From Acidimicrobiales bacterium (GTDB taxonomy: Bacteria > Actinomycetota > Acidimicrobiia > Acidimicrobiales > DATDAH01), in NCBI GenBank assembly GCA_016794585.1, contig JAEUJM010000017.1, positions 62,001-126,000 of the forward strand: 64,000 nt of DNA, given 5' to 3'. The translations under genes and the position numbers were made by a program. Each line of letters begins with the position of its first letter. The first letter of the stretch is position 1. A model generated the notes under the pieces. It was not told where the DNA came from. It searched no databases and saw only the letters and a program-made list of their open reading frames with translations. Shown here piece by piece: positions 17,750-28,618 of this stretch.

Positions 17750-18578
17750 ACTACCCGAAGTCGAGACCATCCGACGCGAGCTCGACCGTGAGGTCGTGGG
17801 CAAGCGAGTCAAGAGCGTCGACGTCACCGGCGAGCCCTCGTCACGTGGCGCGAAGGCGTCGAAGGAGCTCGTCGCCAAGCTGGAAGGCGCCAAGATCTCC
17901 GGCGTCGAGCGCCGCGGCAAGTACCTCGTGTTCAAGCTCGACACCGGTGACCTGCTGGTGTGCCACCTCGACACCACCGGCCAGCTGCGGCGTGCCCAGG
18001 CCAAGGACGCGGTGGCCGACGGCACCCGGGTCGTGGTCACCTTCACCCAGGCCGGTCAGCTGCGATACATCGACCCACGGGGCAGCGGCGAGCTGTTCGT
18101 GACGACGCCCGACGGGCTCGTCGAAGACGTTCCCGAGCTCGGCGAGCTGGGCTTCGACCCAGTCGAGACCCCCATCTCGTGGACGGTGTTCGGCGAGATG
18201 CTCGTCAAGCGCTCCAACAAGCTCAAGGCGCTCTTGATGGACCAGCGGTTCATGGCCGGCCTCGGGGCCATCTACAGCGACGAGATCCTCTTCGCGTCCG
18301 GACTGCGTTACGACCGCCCGGCCAACTCGCTCAGCACGCAGGAGATCCGCCGGCTCTACCGCTCGGTGGTCGAGACCCTGCACGACGCGGTCAAGTACCG
18401 GGGCTCGACGCTGGCCGACCAGGGCTATGTGGACCTGTTCGGCAAGGCCGGCGACTACCAGGAGCACCACAAGGTGTACGCCCGCGACGGCCTCGCCTGC
18501 CGGCGCTGCCGCACCCCCATCCAGAAGGCCCGCTTCAGCAACGGCACCACCTACTACTGCCCGCAGTGCCAGGTCTGA
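17742..18578 (+). CDS. mutM: Formamidopyrimidine-DNA glycosylase family protein, divergent
   Basis: 278 aa. PELPEVETIRREL supplies the catalytic Pro and Glu, Lys60 (RRGKYLVFK) and His75 are kept, and the C-terminal zinc finger CRRC...CPQC is complete. By my alignment to E. coli Fpg several other residues differ: the Met73 position is Thr78 (HLDTTGQLR), Phe110 is Ser115 (DPRGSG), the Asn168 position is Ala176 (AGLGAIYSDE) and the zinc-finger Arg258 is Gly268 (NGTTYYC). It should still be a lyase-type base-excision glycosylase, but lesion capture may differ. It overlaps rnc by 8 bp and precedes smc, as usual in actinobacteria. Confidence 0.9.
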   Translation: MPELPEVETIRRELDREVVGKRVKSVDVTGEPSSRGAKASKELVAKLEGAKISGVERRGKYLVFKLDTGDLLVCHLDTTGQLRRAQAKDAVADGTRVVVTFTQAGQLRYIDPRGSGELFVTTPDGLVEDVPELGELGFDPVETPISWTVFGEMLVKRSNKLKALLMDQRFMAGLGAIYSDEILFASGLRYDRPANSLSTQEIRRLYRSVVETLHDAVKYRGSTLADQGYVDLFGKAGDYQEHHKVYARDGLACRRCRTPIQKARFSNGTTYYCPQCQV

Positions 18579-18619
18579 CGGCCGGGCGGCGGGGGCCCGG
18601 CCGGCCCACCGGGCGCTTG

Positions 18620-18625
18620 TAAGGT
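18620..18625 (+). promoter_or_regulatory. -10 TAAGGT, leaderless start of smc
   Basis: TAAGGT ends 9 nt before the ATG at 18635. Confidence 0.45.
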
Positions 18626-18634
18626 CGGCGCGCC

Positions 18635-21600
18635 ATGTTCCTCAAGACCCTGACGCTGAAGGGCTTCAAGTCCTTTGCCGACAACACCGTGCTCGAGCTC
18701 GAGCCCGGCATCACGGTCGTGGTGGGCCCGAACGGCAGCGGCAAGTCCAACGTCGTCGACTCCATCGGCTGGGTGCTCGGCGCCCAGGCCCCCAGCGTCG
18801 TGCGCTCGAAGAGCATGGACGACGTCATCTTCGCGGGCACGGCCAAGCGACCGGCCCTGGGTCGCGCCGAGGTGGCCCTCACCATCGACAACACCGCGGG
18901 CCTGCTCCCCATCGAGTTCACCGAGGTCACCATCAGCCGCACGCTGTTCCGCACCGGCGACAGCGAGTACGCCATCAACGGCGTGCCGTGCCGGCTGCTC
19001 GACATCCAGGAGCTGCTGTCCGACACCGGCGTGGGCCGCCAGCAGCACGTCATCGTCTCGCAGGGCCAGATCGACGCGGTGCTCAACGCCCGCCCCGAGG
19101 ACCGGCGCCTCATCATCGAGGAGGCCGCCGGCGTCCTGAAGTACCGCCGTCGCAAGGAGAAGTCCGAGCGCCGCCTCGCTGCCACCGAGGGCAACCTGAC
19201 CCGGCTGGCCGACCTGCTCCGCGAGGTGCGCCGGTCGCTGCGACCCCTCGAGCGCCAGGCCGACGCCGCCCGCCGCCACGGCGCCGTCGTCGCCGAGCTC
19301 ACCGCCCTGCGCATCTTCATGGCGGGTCGCGAGCTGACCACGCTGCGCAACCGTCTCGCCACGGGCGAGGCCCGCAAAGCCGATCTCGAGCAGCAGGTGG
19401 CCGCTCTCAAGGGCGAGCTGGTCGAGCTCGACACCGCCGTGCTCGCCGCCGAGGCCAAGCTCTCGGCCGCCGGCGGCGACGACCTGGGCGACGCCCTCGC
19501 CCGCTTCGAGTCGCTGCGTGAGCGCGCCCGCGGTCTGACCGCCGTGCTGGCCGAGCGCCGGCGCGGGGTCGAGCGCGACCGCATGGCCTTCGTCGACCAG
19601 GCCGTGATCTTCAGCCTCGAGTCCGACGCCGCCCGGGTGCGCGACGAGCTGGCCGAGGTCGAGGCCGAAGCCGCCGGGCTGGTCCCCGACTGGGCCGACC
19701 TCTCCCGCGTCGAGGCCGAGCTGGCTCAGGCCCGCTCGTCGTTCGAGCAGCAGTGGGGCGACGGGGTGGTGGCCACCACGGGTGGCGGCGAGGCCGCAAT
19801 GGCCCGGGGTGAGCTGGCTGCCCGGCGCGGTGGCCTCGAGCGCGACACCGCCGAGATGGAACGCGCCCGCCACCGCCTGGACAGCCTCCAGCAGCGGGCC
19901 GCCCGCCTGACCGAGGACCTCGCCCGCTTCGTGGCCACCATCGCCGACGCCGGCGAGGCCGCTCCCGACCTGATCGCTGCCCGTGACGAGGCCGCCGCCG
20001 CGCTGGCCACCGCCGAGGCCGCGGTCACCGCCGCCGAGGACGAGCGCCGGGCCGCAGAGAAGGAGCACCACGCCTGGGAGGCCCGCGCCGAGGCGCTGGC
20101 CGTCGCCCTCGACGAGGCACGGGCCCGGGCCGGCGCCGACCACCTCGCCGGGGTGAGCGGTGTGCTCGGCACCCTGCTCGACCTGGTCGACGTGGACGAG
20201 GGCTGGCAGGCCGCCTTCGAGGCCGCCGCCGGCAGCGCCGTCACCGCCGTGGTGGTGGACGACGCCGCCTCGGCCCGCCGGGCCCTCGAGTCGCTCCATG
20301 CCGGCGACCTGTCGGGCGCGGTCGTGCCGCTGCTCGACCGACACACCGCGGTGTCGCCGCCGCCGCTGGGCGAGCCCGTGCGCGGGCACGTGCGCTCGAG
20401 CCGGGCCGACGTGAACGCGCTGCTCGACGCACTCATCGGCGGCGTGGTCGCGGTGGCCGACTGGCCCGCCGCGGTCGACGTCGCCATCGCCCACCCCGAC
20501 GCGGTGGTGGTCACCCATGACGGCGACCGCTTCGGCCCGTCGGGTTGGCGGGTGGGCTCGGCGCAGACCGGCGCCACCGGGGCCGCCCTGGAGGAGGCCC
20601 GGGAGAAGGCCGCGGCGCACGCCACGGACTCGGCGCGCGCCGGCGCCCGGGCCGAGGACACCCGCGCCGCCGTCGCCGAGGCCCGCAAGGTGGCCGAGGC
20701 GGCACGTCGCGCCGCCGACGAGAACGACGGCCTGCTGGCCACCGCGGCGGAGACCCGCGGCCGGGTCGAAGCCGACCTCGCCGACGCCAACACCGAGATC
20801 GAGTCCCTCCAGGGTCACGTGGACGAGCTGGTGGCCCGGGTCGCTCGGGACGAGCAGCACATCGCCGAGCTCGAGGCCCGCCTGCCCGACCTCGAGCGGG
20901 TGGACGAGGAGCACGCCGAGCGTGGTCGGGCGCTCGCTGACGCCCGCGGCTCCATCGAGGAGAAGGCCGCCGCCATCGGCGCACTCCGCACCGATCTCGA
21001 GGTGCGCGCCGCCGGCCTCGACGAGCGCCGCCAGTTCCTGCGCCGGCGCCTCGACGAGCTCGAGGAGCGCCTGGCCCGCGACGCCGCCGAGCGCGGCGCG
21101 GCCGAGGCCAAGCGGGTCGAGCTGGATCGCCGTCAGACCGCCCTCGACCGCCTCGCCGCCTTCGTCACCGAGCGCAGCGCGGTGGTCGAGGAGGGCCTCA
21201 CCGAGTTGCGCGAGCGCCGCCGCAAGCAGTCCGAGGCGGCCCGGGCGGTGGCCAGCCGCCTCGACGTCCTGCGCCGTGAGCGCGCCGACGCCGAGCGCCG
21301 CCTCCAGGAGGCCCGCGAGCTGCTCCAGCGGGCCGAGCTGGACGACACCGAGACCCGCCTGCGCCTCGAGTCCCACGTCGAGACGCTGCGCCGCGACCTC
21401 GACTGCGATCCCGAGCAGGCGATGGCCACCGAGCAGCCGGAGCTCCCCGAGGGCACCACGCCCGCGGCCCGGGCACGCGACCTCGACCGCGACCTCCGCC
21501 TGATGGGCCCCATCAACCCCCTCGCCCTCGAGGAGTACGAGGCCCTCCAGGAGCGCCACGAGTTCCTCCAGGCCCAGCTCGAGGACGTCAAGGCGTCCCG

Positions 21601-22105
21601 CCGGGACCTCGGCAAGGTCATCCGGGCCATCGACAACGAGATCATGAGCGTGTTCGCGGCGGCCTACGCCGACGTGTCCGCCAACTTCGAGGCGCTCTTC
21701 GAGACCCTCTTCCCGGGCGGCAAGGGCCAGCTGCGTCTCACCGACCCCGAGAACCTGCTCGAGACCGGCATCGAGGTCGAGGCCCGGCCCTCGGGCAAGA
21801 ACGTGAAGAAGCTCTCGCTGCTCTCCGGCGGCGAGCGCTCGTTGACCGCCCTCGCCTTCCTGTTCGCGGTGTTCCGCAGCCGCCCGTCGCCGTTCTACGT
21901 GCTCGACGAGGTCGAGGCCGCCCTCGACGACATGAACCTGCACCGGTTCCTCGACCTGCTGGCGGAGTTCCGCCAGGAGGCGCAGTTGCTCGTGGTGAGC
22001 CACCAGAAGCGCACCATGGAGGCCGCCGACGTCCTCTACGGCGTCACCATGCAGCCCGGCGGGTCGTCTCGGGTGCTGTCCGAGAAGGTCGACGCTGCCA
22101 CCTGA
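18635..22105 (+). CDS. smc: Chromosome segregation protein SMC
   Basis: 1156 aa. Walker A GPNGSGKSNVVD near residue 32, the Q-loop region VSQGQIDAVLNARPEDRR, two long coiled coils (about 165-500 and 660-960), a hinge around 505-640 (GVLGTLLDLVDVDEGWQAA), the ABC signature LSGGERSLTALAFLFA (about 1063) and Walker B FYVLDEVEAALDD. Condensin core ATPase. No scpA/scpB are in the window. In related genomes ftsY and ffh tend to follow; here about 9 kb of other genes intervene. Confidence 0.98.
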   Translation: MFLKTLTLKGFKSFADNTVLELEPGITVVVGPNGSGKSNVVDSIGWVLGAQAPSVVRSKSMDDVIFAGTAKRPALGRAEVALTIDNTAGLLPIEFTEVTISRTLFRTGDSEYAINGVPCRLLDIQELLSDTGVGRQQHVIVSQGQIDAVLNARPEDRRLIIEEAAGVLKYRRRKEKSERRLAATEGNLTRLADLLREVRRSLRPLERQADAARRHGAVVAELTALRIFMAGRELTTLRNRLATGEARKADLEQQVAALKGELVELDTAVLAAEAKLSAAGGDDLGDALARFESLRERARGLTAVLAERRRGVERDRMAFVDQAVIFSLESDAARVRDELAEVEAEAAGLVPDWADLSRVEAELAQARSSFEQQWGDGVVATTGGGEAAMARGELAARRGGLERDTAEMERARHRLDSLQQRAARLTEDLARFVATIADAGEAAPDLIAARDEAAAALATAEAAVTAAEDERRAAEKEHHAWEARAEALAVALDEARARAGADHLAGVSGVLGTLLDLVDVDEGWQAAFEAAAGSAVTAVVVDDAASARRALESLHAGDLSGAVVPLLDRHTAVSPPPLGEPVRGHVRSSRADVNALLDALIGGVVAVADWPAAVDVAIAHPDAVVVTHDGDRFGPSGWRVGSAQTGATGAALEEAREKAAAHATDSARAGARAEDTRAAVAEARKVAEAARRAADENDGLLATAAETRGRVEADLADANTEIESLQGHVDELVARVARDEQHIAELEARLPDLERVDEEHAERGRALADARGSIEEKAAAIGALRTDLEVRAAGLDERRQFLRRRLDELEERLARDAAERGAAEAKRVELDRRQTALDRLAAFVTERSAVVEEGLTELRERRRKQSEAARAVASRLDVLRRERADAERRLQEARELLQRAELDDTETRLRLESHVETLRRDLDCDPEQAMATEQPELPEGTTPAARARDLDRDLRLMGPINPLALEEYEALQERHEFLQAQLEDVKASRRDLGKVIRAIDNEIMSVFAAAYADVSANFEALFETLFPGGKGQLRLTDPENLLETGIEVEARPSGKNVKKLSLLSGGERSLTALAFLFAVFRSRPSPFYVLDEVEAALDDMNLHRFLDLLAEFRQEAQLLVVSHQKRTMEAADVLYGVTMQPGGSSRVLSEKVDAAT

Positions 22106-22145
22106 GCCCGCCGGGCCCGGCGGCCGGGGCGGGCCGTTGGCTCCA

Positions 22146-22748
22146 GTGCCCGATCCGGACCGGCCTGCGCCGGCCCTGCTGCGGGTGGTGCTGCTCGTGG
22201 CCCTCGCCCTGGTCGCGGTGCTCGTGGTGACGGGGCTGGTGCTGACGTGGGGGTATCGACCCGCCCCGAACGGCCCGGAGGCCGTGCGCACGGTCCACCG
22301 CCTCGCATCGGTCCTCCTGCTGCCGGCGTCGTGGGTGCTGGTGTTCGCGCTCGTCCAGGCCCGATGGGGTCGGGTCGGAGCATCGGGCGTCGGTCGCTGG
22401 GTGGCGCCGGCGCTGCTCGTCCTGGCCGTTCCCGCGGCCGCCTTCACCGGCTTCCTGTTGCCCTGGGAGCGGGTCTTCTACGCCACCGCGGTGGTCGTCC
22501 CCGACGTGCGGGGCATGGGCCCGGCCTTCGACGCCGCCGTGTCGGCGGTGACCTTCGGCGGTGCCCCGGTCACCCGTCCCACCTTCCAGCGCTACGTGCT
22601 CGCCCACCTCTTCCTCGGCGCCGCCGTGACCGCCCTCGTGCTGATCGTGGCGAAGGGGGCCGTCAGGGGAGGCGGGCGAACCAGGCGAGGGACAGGCTCG
22701 CCGCCGCCAGGAAGAACAGCAGGGCCGCGCCCACGAACCACGGCGTGA
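22146..22748 (+). CDS. Mini cytochrome b-like membrane protein (first copy)
   Basis: 200 aa from GTG 22146 (TTG 22137 is possible). Four membrane helices. TGFLLPWERVFYATAVVVPDV matches the segment GYxLPWGQMSFWGATV of cytochrome b/b6, and VRTVHRLAS and YVLAHLFLG supply one histidine each in the second and last helices, where cytochrome b has its heme ligands in pairs; so one heme seems the most it could bind. No Rieske or cytochrome c gene is near. The last 28 residues are encoded opposite the end of the VWA gene, an unusually long 86-bp convergent overlap. Confidence 0.68.
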   Translation: MPDPDRPAPALLRVVLLVALALVAVLVVTGLVLTWGYRPAPNGPEAVRTVHRLASVLLLPASWVLVFALVQARWGRVGASGVGRWVAPALLVLAVPAAAFTGFLLPWERVFYATAVVVPDVRGMGPAFDAAVSAVTFGGAPVTRPTFQRYVLAHLFLGAAVTALVLIVAKGAVRGGGRTRRGTGSPPPGRTAGPRPRTTA

Positions 22749-23652
22749 TCTCGCGCTGCTCGGTCTCGTAGCCCACCGAGCTGCCGATGTCCGCGAACAC
22801 CTGGCTCAGCTCGGCCTCGCTGGCTGCGGTGAAGGCCGAGCCGCCGGTGGCGTCGGCGATGTTCTGGAGCGAGATCTCGTCGACCGGCACCGGCACGATG
22901 GTGGGCGGCGTGGTCTCGTCGGTGTACTCGATGGTGCCGTTCGGGGTGCCGAAGGCGATGGTCGACACGGGCACGCCGGCCTCGACCGCGGCCGCCGAGG
23001 CGTCACCCTCCGACCGGCCCACGGTGCGGGTGCCGTCGGACATGAGGACGATGCGGGCGGGGACGGGCTCGTCGGCGCCGTCGTCGGGCACCGACTCGAT
23101 GGCGTCGAGGCTGGCGAAGATGGCGTCGCCCGTCGCGGTGCTCTCACCGAGCTCGAGGCCGTCGATGGCGCGGGTCACGGCGGCGCGGTCGGTCGTGGGG
23201 GCGACGGCGACCTGGGCGGTGCCGTTGAAGGTGACGAGCCCGAGGTTGATGGAGGGCGGGAGGAGCTCGACGAACCGGTTGGCCGCCTCCTGTGCCGCCT
23301 CCAGGCGTGACGGGGCGACGTCGGTGGCCTCCATCGAGAGCGAGGTGTCGATGGCCATCACGACGGTGGCCCGCTCGACGGGCACCTGCACGTCCCGGGT
23401 GGGGCGGGCCACCGCCACGATCAAGGCGGCGAGGGCGAACAGGAACACGCCGGCGGTGACGTGGCGGCGCCAGCCCGGGCGCTTGGGGGCGACCTTGTCG
23501 AGCAGCTCGAGGTTGGTGAAGCGCACCGCGTACTCGGGGCGGCGCTGTTGGAGCACGACGTAGACGGCCAGCATCGCCGCCGGGGCGAGCAGGAGGAGCA
23601 GCCAGGCGGGGTCGAGGAAGCTGACGGCGAGCACGACGGGGGCGGCGGTCAC
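22663..23652 (-). CDS. VWA-domain membrane protein, BatA type
   Basis: 329 aa. Two N-terminal membrane helices (AWLLLLLAPAAMLAVYV, AGVFLFALAALIVAVA), a von Willebrand A domain with the MIDAS motif DTSLSM, then VLMSDGTRT, and a C-terminal helix (WFVGAALLFFLAAASL). Third gene of a MoxR-DUF58-VWA operon, the Bat/aerotolerance-type arrangement in which the AAA protein is thought to act on a VWA partner. GTG start overlaps the DUF58 stop (GTGA). The metal-dependent partner is unknown. Confidence 0.92.
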   Translation of the reverse strand: MTAAPVVLAVSFLDPAWLLLLLAPAAMLAVYVVLQQRRPEYAVRFTNLELLDKVAPKRPGWRRHVTAGVFLFALAALIVAVARPTRDVQVPVERATVVMAIDTSLSMEATDVAPSRLEAAQEAANRFVELLPPSINLGLVTFNGTAQVAVAPTTDRAAVTRAIDGLELGESTATGDAIFASLDAIESVPDDGADEPVPARIVLMSDGTRTVGRSEGDASAAAVEAGVPVSTIAFGTPNGTIEYTDETTPPTIVPVPVDEISLQNIADATGGSAFTAASEAELSQVFADIGSSVGYETEQREITPWFVGAALLFFLAAASLSLAWFARLP

Positions 23653-24593
23653 GGCAGGGGCCTCGGGAGGGTCTCGACGCGCTGGCGGCGCAGGGTCACG
23701 AAGCGGACGAGATCGAGCAGCCAGTCCCGGTCGGTGCGCAGGATCAGGTGGTCGGTGCCGGCGCCACGGATGGCGGCGGCGATCTCGGCCCGCTGGGCCC
23801 GGGCGGCGTCGGCGTACTCGGCCCGCAGGCGGGCGCTGGTGCGCACCTCGCGGCGCGCGCCCGTCTCGGCGTCGATGAGGTCGAGCACGCCCACGTCGGG
23901 CAGCTCGAGCTCGCGGGGGTCGATGATCTCGACGGCGAGCACCTCGTGGCGGGCGGCCAGCAGGCGCAGCGGGTGCTGCCAGCCGGCGTCGCCGAGGAAG
24001 TCGGAGACCACCACGACGAGGCCGCGGCGGCGGGCCAGCCCGGACACGCGTCGCAGGGCGCCGCCCAGGTCGGCGGCCGCGGGGGTGGCGCCGCCCGCGC
24101 CGGACAGATCGTGGCCCGTGGGGGCGGTGACGAGGCGGTGGAGGACGCCGAGCAGATGGGCGCGGCCGCCGCGGGCCGGGAGGGTGTCGATGCCCGCGCC
24201 GCCGGAGGCGAGCACGCCGAAGCGGTTGCCGGTGCGGGCGGTGAGGAAGCCGATGGCCGCGGTGGCGGCGACAGCGAGGTCGCGCTTCTCGCAGGCGGCG
24301 GTGCCGAAGTCCAGGCTGGGGGAGCGGTCGACCACCACCCACGTCTCGAGCTCGCGGTCGGCGATGGTCTCGCGGACGTACGGCTCCTGCATGCGGGCCG
24401 TGACGTTCCAGTCGATGCGGCGCACGTCGTCGCCCGCCTGGTAGCCGCGCGTCTCACCGGGCTCGCTGCCGTGGCCGGGCACGAGGCCGCGGTAGTCGCC
24501 CTGGAGCATCCCGTCGAGGCGGCGGGTGATGTCGATCTCGAGGCGGCGCAGGATCTGCTCGGGCGCGCCCCCGATGGCCGGCGGCGTGTTCAC
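23649..24593 (-). CDS. DUF58 domain protein of the MoxR operon
   Basis: 314 aa. GETRGYQAGDDVRRIDWNVT is the DUF58 hallmark; WVVVDRSPSLDFG resembles a VWA-like DxSxS site, and VVVVSDFLGDAGW follows. Cytoplasmic, no membrane helices. GTG start 19 bp after the moxR stop; the longer frame upstream is the moxR tail read in another frame. Function in the family is unsettled; it always accompanies MoxR ATPases. Confidence 0.93.
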   Translation of the reverse strand: MNTPPAIGGAPEQILRRLEIDITRRLDGMLQGDYRGLVPGHGSEPGETRGYQAGDDVRRIDWNVTARMQEPYVRETIADRELETWVVVDRSPSLDFGTAACEKRDLAVAATAAIGFLTARTGNRFGVLASGGAGIDTLPARGGRAHLLGVLHRLVTAPTGHDLSGAGGATPAAADLGGALRRVSGLARRRGLVVVVSDFLGDAGWQHPLRLLAARHEVLAVEIIDPRELELPDVGVLDLIDAETGARREVRTSARLRAEYADAARAQRAEIAAAIRGAGTDHLILRTDRDWLLDLVRFVTLRRQRVETLPRPLP

Positions 24594-24612
24594 GAGCGGG
24601 CGGTGGGGTGGT

Positions 24613-25818
<1,206 letters not shown>

Positions 25819-25848
25819 CAGGCGCTCCTGTCGGTTCGGGGCACGGTC

Positions 25849-25854
25849 ACCCTA
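25849..25854 (-). promoter_or_regulatory. -10 TAGGGT of the moxR operon
   Basis: TAGGGT on the minus strand 30 nt before the moxR ATG; it gives a leader of about 24 nt that holds the AGGAG site. Confidence 0.35.
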
Positions 25855-25923
25855 AAGGCTCGGCCCGAGCGCGCACCGTCAGCATCCGATGCGCCGCCGC
25901 GGTCCGGGTGACACGATGGTGGC

Positions 25924-26826
25924 GTGGCGGTGACGCGCCGGCGGGGGGCTGGTGAACACACGGTGGACGACGCAGACGGCCGCGCCGTGGCGGCCGTGAT
26001 CGACGCGGCCGGGCTCGGCGTCGTCGACGACCTCGTGCCCCTGGGCGGCATGACCAACCGCAACTACCGCGTGGACACCGTGTCGGGGTCGTTCGCCGTG
26101 CGCCTCCCCGGCTCCGGCAGCGACGCCTACATCGACCGGGCCGCCGAGGCCCACAACGCCCGCCGGGCCGCGGATCTGGGCCTCAACTGCGAGGTGCTCC
26201 ACCTCGATGCCGACGGGACGATGGTGTGCCGGTTCGTCGAGGGCGAGGTGGTCGCGCCCGAGTGCCTGGCCACGAGCGGGCAGCGCCTGGAGGAGGTGGC
26301 CCGCGCACTGTGGCGCCTGCACGCCGCGGCGCCGCCCTTCGTCGGCCGTTTCGACCCCGTGGCCGAGGCCCGTCGCCACCGGGCGGCGCTCGCCCTCGGC
26401 GGGGGTGCCGCGATGCGCGCGGTGCCCGCCGTCGTGGACGACCTCCTGGCGACCGTCGCGACCTTCGACCTCACCGCCCCCCTCGTGCCTTGTCACAACG
26501 ACGCCTGGCCGCTGAACTTCGTCTTCACCGCCGAGGCCGTGGTGCTCGTCGACTGGGAGTACTCCGGCCTCAACGACCCGGGGTGGGACCTCGCCCACCT
26601 GTCGGTCGAGTGCGGCCTCGACCCCGACGACCACGAGCGCCTCCTGCAGGCCTACTGCGGCGGCGCGCCGCCGAGGGACCTCCGCCGTCGGGTCGACCTG
26701 CTGCGGGGCGTCAGCGACGTGGTGTGGGGCCTGTGGGCGCTCGTCCAGCACGCCGACGGCAACACCGCCACCGACTTCGAGGCCTACGCCCTCGAGCGTC
26801 TCCGCCGCGCCCCCACCTGGTGGTAG
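25924..26826 (+). CDS. Choline-kinase/APH-fold phosphotransferase
   Basis: 300 aa. LGGMTNRNYRVDT is the nucleotide loop, CHNDAWPLNFVF the catalytic HxDxxxxN (written HNDAWPLN), and LVDWEYSGLNDPGWDLAH the Mg-binding DxxD-type segment of LicA/choline-kinase-like enzymes. A small hydroxyl substrate such as choline, ethanolamine or a thiosugar is likely; with mtnA convergent next door, methylthioribose is conceivable but MtnK is a different subfamily and I do not claim it. GTG start. Confidence 0.78.
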   Translation: MAVTRRRGAGEHTVDDADGRAVAAVIDAAGLGVVDDLVPLGGMTNRNYRVDTVSGSFAVRLPGSGSDAYIDRAAEAHNARRAADLGLNCEVLHLDADGTMVCRFVEGEVVAPECLATSGQRLEEVARALWRLHAAAPPFVGRFDPVAEARRHRAALALGGGAAMRAVPAVVDDLLATVATFDLTAPLVPCHNDAWPLNFVFTAEAVVLVDWEYSGLNDPGWDLAHLSVECGLDPDDHERLLQAYCGGAPPRDLRRRVDLLRGVSDVVWGLWALVQHADGNTATDFEAYALERLRRAPTWW

Positions 26827-26871
26827 CCGCGCCGGCGGCGCCGGCGGTGCCTGCCGACGACGGGACCACCG

Positions 26872-27870
<999 letters not shown>

Positions 27871-27906
27871 CGGCCCGTTTTACCTCTGCGTTAGGGGCGC
27901 TGCCGG

Positions 27907-27912
27907 TACCGT
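27907..27912 (+). promoter_or_regulatory. -10 TACCGT before the response-regulator gene
   Basis: TACCGT ends 5 nt before GTG 27918 and 8 nt before ATG 27921, again a leaderless arrangement. Confidence 0.4.
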
Positions 27913-27920
27913 CGGGTGTG

Positions 27921-28613
27921 ATGCGCGTGCTGGTGGTGGACGACGAGGCGGACCTCACCGAGGCGGTGGCCCTGGGCCTGCGCCGCGACGGCTACGCGGT
28001 GGACACGGCCTTCGGGGGCAACGAGGCCCTCGACAAGCTGTCGGTGAACACCTACGACCTCGTGTGCCTCGACCTCACCATGCCCGACCTCGACGGCCTC
28101 GAGGTCTGCCGCTGGATCAAGGGGCCGGACGGTCCCGACGCCGCGCCGCGGGTGCTGATGCTCACCGCCAGAGACAGCCTCGCCGACCGGGTCGCCGGCC
28201 TCGACGAGGGTGCGGACGACTACCTGGTCAAGCCGTTCGCGTTCGAGGAGCTGCGGGCCCGGGTTCGCTCGCTGCTGCGCCGTGAGGCCGCCCGCACCGG
28301 CTCGGTGCTCGCCGTGGGCGACCTCGAGCTCGACGACGCCCGCCACGAGGCCCGGCGGGCCGGCACCCTGCTCGAGCTGACCGCCAAGGAGTTCGCCCTC
28401 CTGCGCTACTTCATGGCCCACGCCGGCGAGGTGCTCTCCCAGGAGGACCTCCTCGAGCACGTGTGGGACGAGCACGCCGACCCCTTCACCAACACCGTGC
28501 GGGTCACGGTGGGTACCCTGCGCCGCAAGCTCGAGAAGGCGGGACCGTCGGCCCCCATCGAGACGGTGATCGGCCGCGGGTACCGCCTCGTCGACGCCCC
28601 GGCGGAGAGCTGA
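27921..28613 (+). CDS. OmpR-family response regulator
   Basis: 230 aa. Receiver domain MRVLVVDDEADL with phospho-acceptor Asp51 (VCLDLTMPDLDG), LMLTARDS and the Lys in YLVKPFAF; then a winged helix (LTAKEFALLRYFMAHAGEVLSQEDL, RVTVGTLRRKL, VIGRGYRL). DNA-binding regulator partnered with the next gene. A GTG lies one codon upstream of the ATG. With the kinase and HtrA gene the order equals mycobacterial mprA-mprB-pepD, an envelope-stress system; the equivalence is inferred from order and domains. Confidence 0.95.
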   Translation: MRVLVVDDEADLTEAVALGLRRDGYAVDTAFGGNEALDKLSVNTYDLVCLDLTMPDLDGLEVCRWIKGPDGPDAAPRVLMLTARDSLADRVAGLDEGADDYLVKPFAFEELRARVRSLLRREAARTGSVLAVGDLELDDARHEARRAGTLLELTAKEFALLRYFMAHAGEVLSQEDLLEHVWDEHADPFTNTVRVTVGTLRRKLEKAGPSAPIETVIGRGYRLVDAPAES

Positions 28614-28618
28614 GCGGC

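Noticed and set aside
18554-22447. A 1297-codon open frame on the minus strand opposite smc
   Set aside because: Shadow of smc: high G+C third positions keep antisense frames open. The translation is low-complexity Gly/Leu/Val/Arg without any domain, and smc is unambiguous.
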